A stretch of 23,331 nucleotides of DNA, taken from assembly GCA_023393045.1 (NCBI GenBank), contig JAEWMV010000098.1, positions 1-23,331 on the forward strand. Direction: 5' to 3'. The first letter of the stretch is position 1. Each line of letters opens with the position of its first letter. The notes under the pieces are model-generated. The model was given only the letters and a program-made list of their open reading frames with translations, was not told the origin of the DNA and searched no databases. Source of the stretch: Bacillota bacterium. GTDB taxonomy: Bacteria > Bacillota > Clostridia > Christensenellales > CAG-138. The translations under genes were made by a program, and so were the position numbers. Of this stretch, positions 22,333-23,331 are shown piece by piece.

Positions 22333-23205
22333 ATGAAAACTTTGGTCTTGGGGGGCACAAGATATGCAGGAATACATTTGGTAAATGAGTTAATATCGGC
22401 TGGCTATGATGTAACGGTTGCCACGCGTGGAAAAACACCCGACAATTTTCATGATAAAGTAAGACGCAAGGTAATTGAGAGGCAAAATGCCGATAGCCTT
22501 TTTGCCGCATTTAATGACGAGTTTTATGATGTTGTGATTGACAATTTAGCATATTGCTCAAATGATGTTCGTTGCCTTTTGGATTCGATACATACAAATA
22601 AATATGTCATGACCTCTACGGTTTCTGTATACAGCAATTTTCATATGAATATGCAGGAGAAAGAGGTTGATACGAGAAATGCACCGTTGAAATGGTGCAA
22701 GCGTGACGAATACACCTACGATGAAATCAAGCGGCAAGCTGAATCTGCACTATTTCAAGTATATCCAAGTCTGCCGTCTGTTGCGGTACGTTTCCCTTGG
22801 ATATTTGGCAAAGATGATTACACAAAGCGACTTTTCTTTTATGTTGAACACGTTTTTAATTCAAAACCTATGAATATTGATAACTGTGACGCACGTTTAA
22901 CTTTTATCAATTCACTTGAAGCCGGCCGTTTCCTGGCATGGTGTGCGAGAAGCTCTGTACTGGGAGTTGTGAACGCAAGTAGCCGAGGCACTATTTCGCT
23001 TGCAACGATAATTGATTATGCCGAGAAGCGTATTGGTAAAAAAGCGATAATTGATGTTCAGGGGGAATCGGCTCCACTTAATGGAGTTCCGAATTTTAGT
23101 TTGGATACGACAACAGCCCAGAGCGCCGGATTTAGTTTTCAATATATCTCCGAATGGGTATATCCGATGATAGATTATTGGATTGACACCTTGGGTATGG
23201 CATAA
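22333..23205 (+). CDS. NAD-dependent epimerase/dehydratase family protein
   Basis: This 290-residue extended SDR-type protein has an N-terminal NAD motif LGGTRYAGIHLVNEL (GGxxxxG form), a serine/threonine-rich STVSVYS strand, and a YxxxK pair at Tyr129-Lys133 (YDEIK), so the catalytic residues are present. The C-terminal half resembles sugar-nucleotide epimerases and CSP41-like proteins; no substrate can be named. The start at 22333 is 11 nt from AGGAGA. A better-placed ATG at 22328 reads only ATG-ATA-TGA and overlaps this start. The gene is clearly AT-richer than the left part of the window, and its codon use differs (many AAA, AAT, TTT), suggesting later acquisition. Confidence 0.82.
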   Translation: MKTLVLGGTRYAGIHLVNELISAGYDVTVATRGKTPDNFHDKVRRKVIERQNADSLFAAFNDEFYDVVIDNLAYCSNDVRCLLDSIHTNKYVMTSTVSVYSNFHMNMQEKEVDTRNAPLKWCKRDEYTYDEIKRQAESALFQVYPSLPSVAVRFPWIFGKDDYTKRLFFYVEHVFNSKPMNIDNCDARLTFINSLEAGRFLAWCARSSVLGVVNASSRGTISLATIIDYAEKRIGKKAIIDVQGESAPLNGVPNFSLDTTTAQSAGFSFQYISEWVYPMIDYWIDTLGMA

Positions 23206-23226
23206 CACGAAGCTGCAAATCCCGAT

Positions 23227-23331
23227 TTATCGGTTCGCTTGGCGCGTACTGTGATTCGCTTTTCTTTTATTATCCCCGCTTCCGCATACGCTACCGAAAG
23301 CAAAAGCAAACCGTATCAATCCTCCCCAAAA
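23227..23331 (-). CDS. Possible 3' end of a minus-strand gene entering from the right edge
   Basis: On the minus strand the frame is open from the window edge for 34 codons to a TAA at 23229-23227, with the product beginning FWGGLIRFAFAF. The length is too short to judge and no domain is recognised. It may be non-coding or part of a repeat; it is recorded because it ends 22 bp from the stop of the epimerase-like gene. Confidence 0.15.
   Translation of the reverse strand, partial: FWGGLIRFAFAFGSVCGSGDNKRKANHSTRQANR

Noticed and set aside
19687..23331. Integrated element with att sites at tRNA-Gly
   Set aside because: No second copy of the tRNA-Gly 3' end and no integrase, relaxase or transposase is visible inside the window.
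1..23331. CRISPR array, rRNA or insertion sequence
   Set aside because: No regularly spaced direct repeats, no rRNA-like conserved segments and no transposase with terminal inverted repeats were found on either strand.

Overview
The window looks like a chromosomal segment of a spore-forming, GC-rich member of the Bacillota (Clostridia class). The reasons are the complete spoIIA operon (spoIIAA-spoIIAB-sigF), sigG and yunB, the dtd/MBL/hemZ cluster behind a RelA/SpoT gene, a GTG and a TTG start, and strong AGGAGG-type ribosome sites. The genus cannot be fixed from the sequence alone. No phage, transposase, integrase, CRISPR array or rRNA was seen.

Layout. (1) 1-2942, plus strand: the 3' end of a (p)ppGpp synthetase/hydrolase, then dtd, an MBL-fold hydrolase and a hemZ-type radical SAM gene, the last three tightly packed. 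(2) 2955-7560, minus strand: a three-gene operon with 4-bp stop/start overlaps, encoding a class A penicillin-binding protein, a uracil-DNA glycosylase-like protein and a secreted SH3/peptidoglycan-binding protein. (3) 7676-9232, plus strand: yunB and a second secreted peptidoglycan-binding protein that shares an unassigned C-terminal domain with the SH3 protein. (4) 9208-10725, minus strand: spoIIA, with a candidate SigH promoter. (5) 11051-13372, plus strand: a second MBL-fold protein, a YwlG/TIGR01440 protein and sigG. (6) 13524-17660, plus strand: a membrane-anchored C39-like protease-fold protein followed by a family 2 glycoside hydrolase. (7) 17737-19056: an RsmF-type rRNA m5C methyltransferase, then a six-gene tRNA operon (Arg, His, Gln, Lys, Leu, Gly) with a clear promoter and terminator. 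(8) 19720-23331: a visibly more AT-rich stretch with an MFS exporter behind a 12-codon leader ORF, a ketopantoate-reductase-like protein and an NAD-dependent epimerase-like protein. This part looks like accessory DNA placed after a tRNA cluster.

How the parts fit. Regions 2-5 are mainly envelope and endospore development: PBP1-type wall synthesis, SigF and its partner-switch regulators, the later forespore factor SigG, and mother-cell YunB. Regions 1 and 7 are housekeeping functions: stringent response, tRNA proofreading, haem synthesis, rRNA methylation and tRNAs. The most interesting signals are RNA-level ones. A 13-14 bp hairpin covers the sigG ribosome-binding site. A leader peptide with mutually exclusive stems precedes the MFS exporter. 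An intrinsic terminator with no visible gene to terminate sits inside a larger perfect inverted repeat upstream of spoIIA. Two genes appear to be leaderless. At the protein level, the shared C-terminal domain of the two peptidoglycan-binding proteins is the best candidate for something undescribed.
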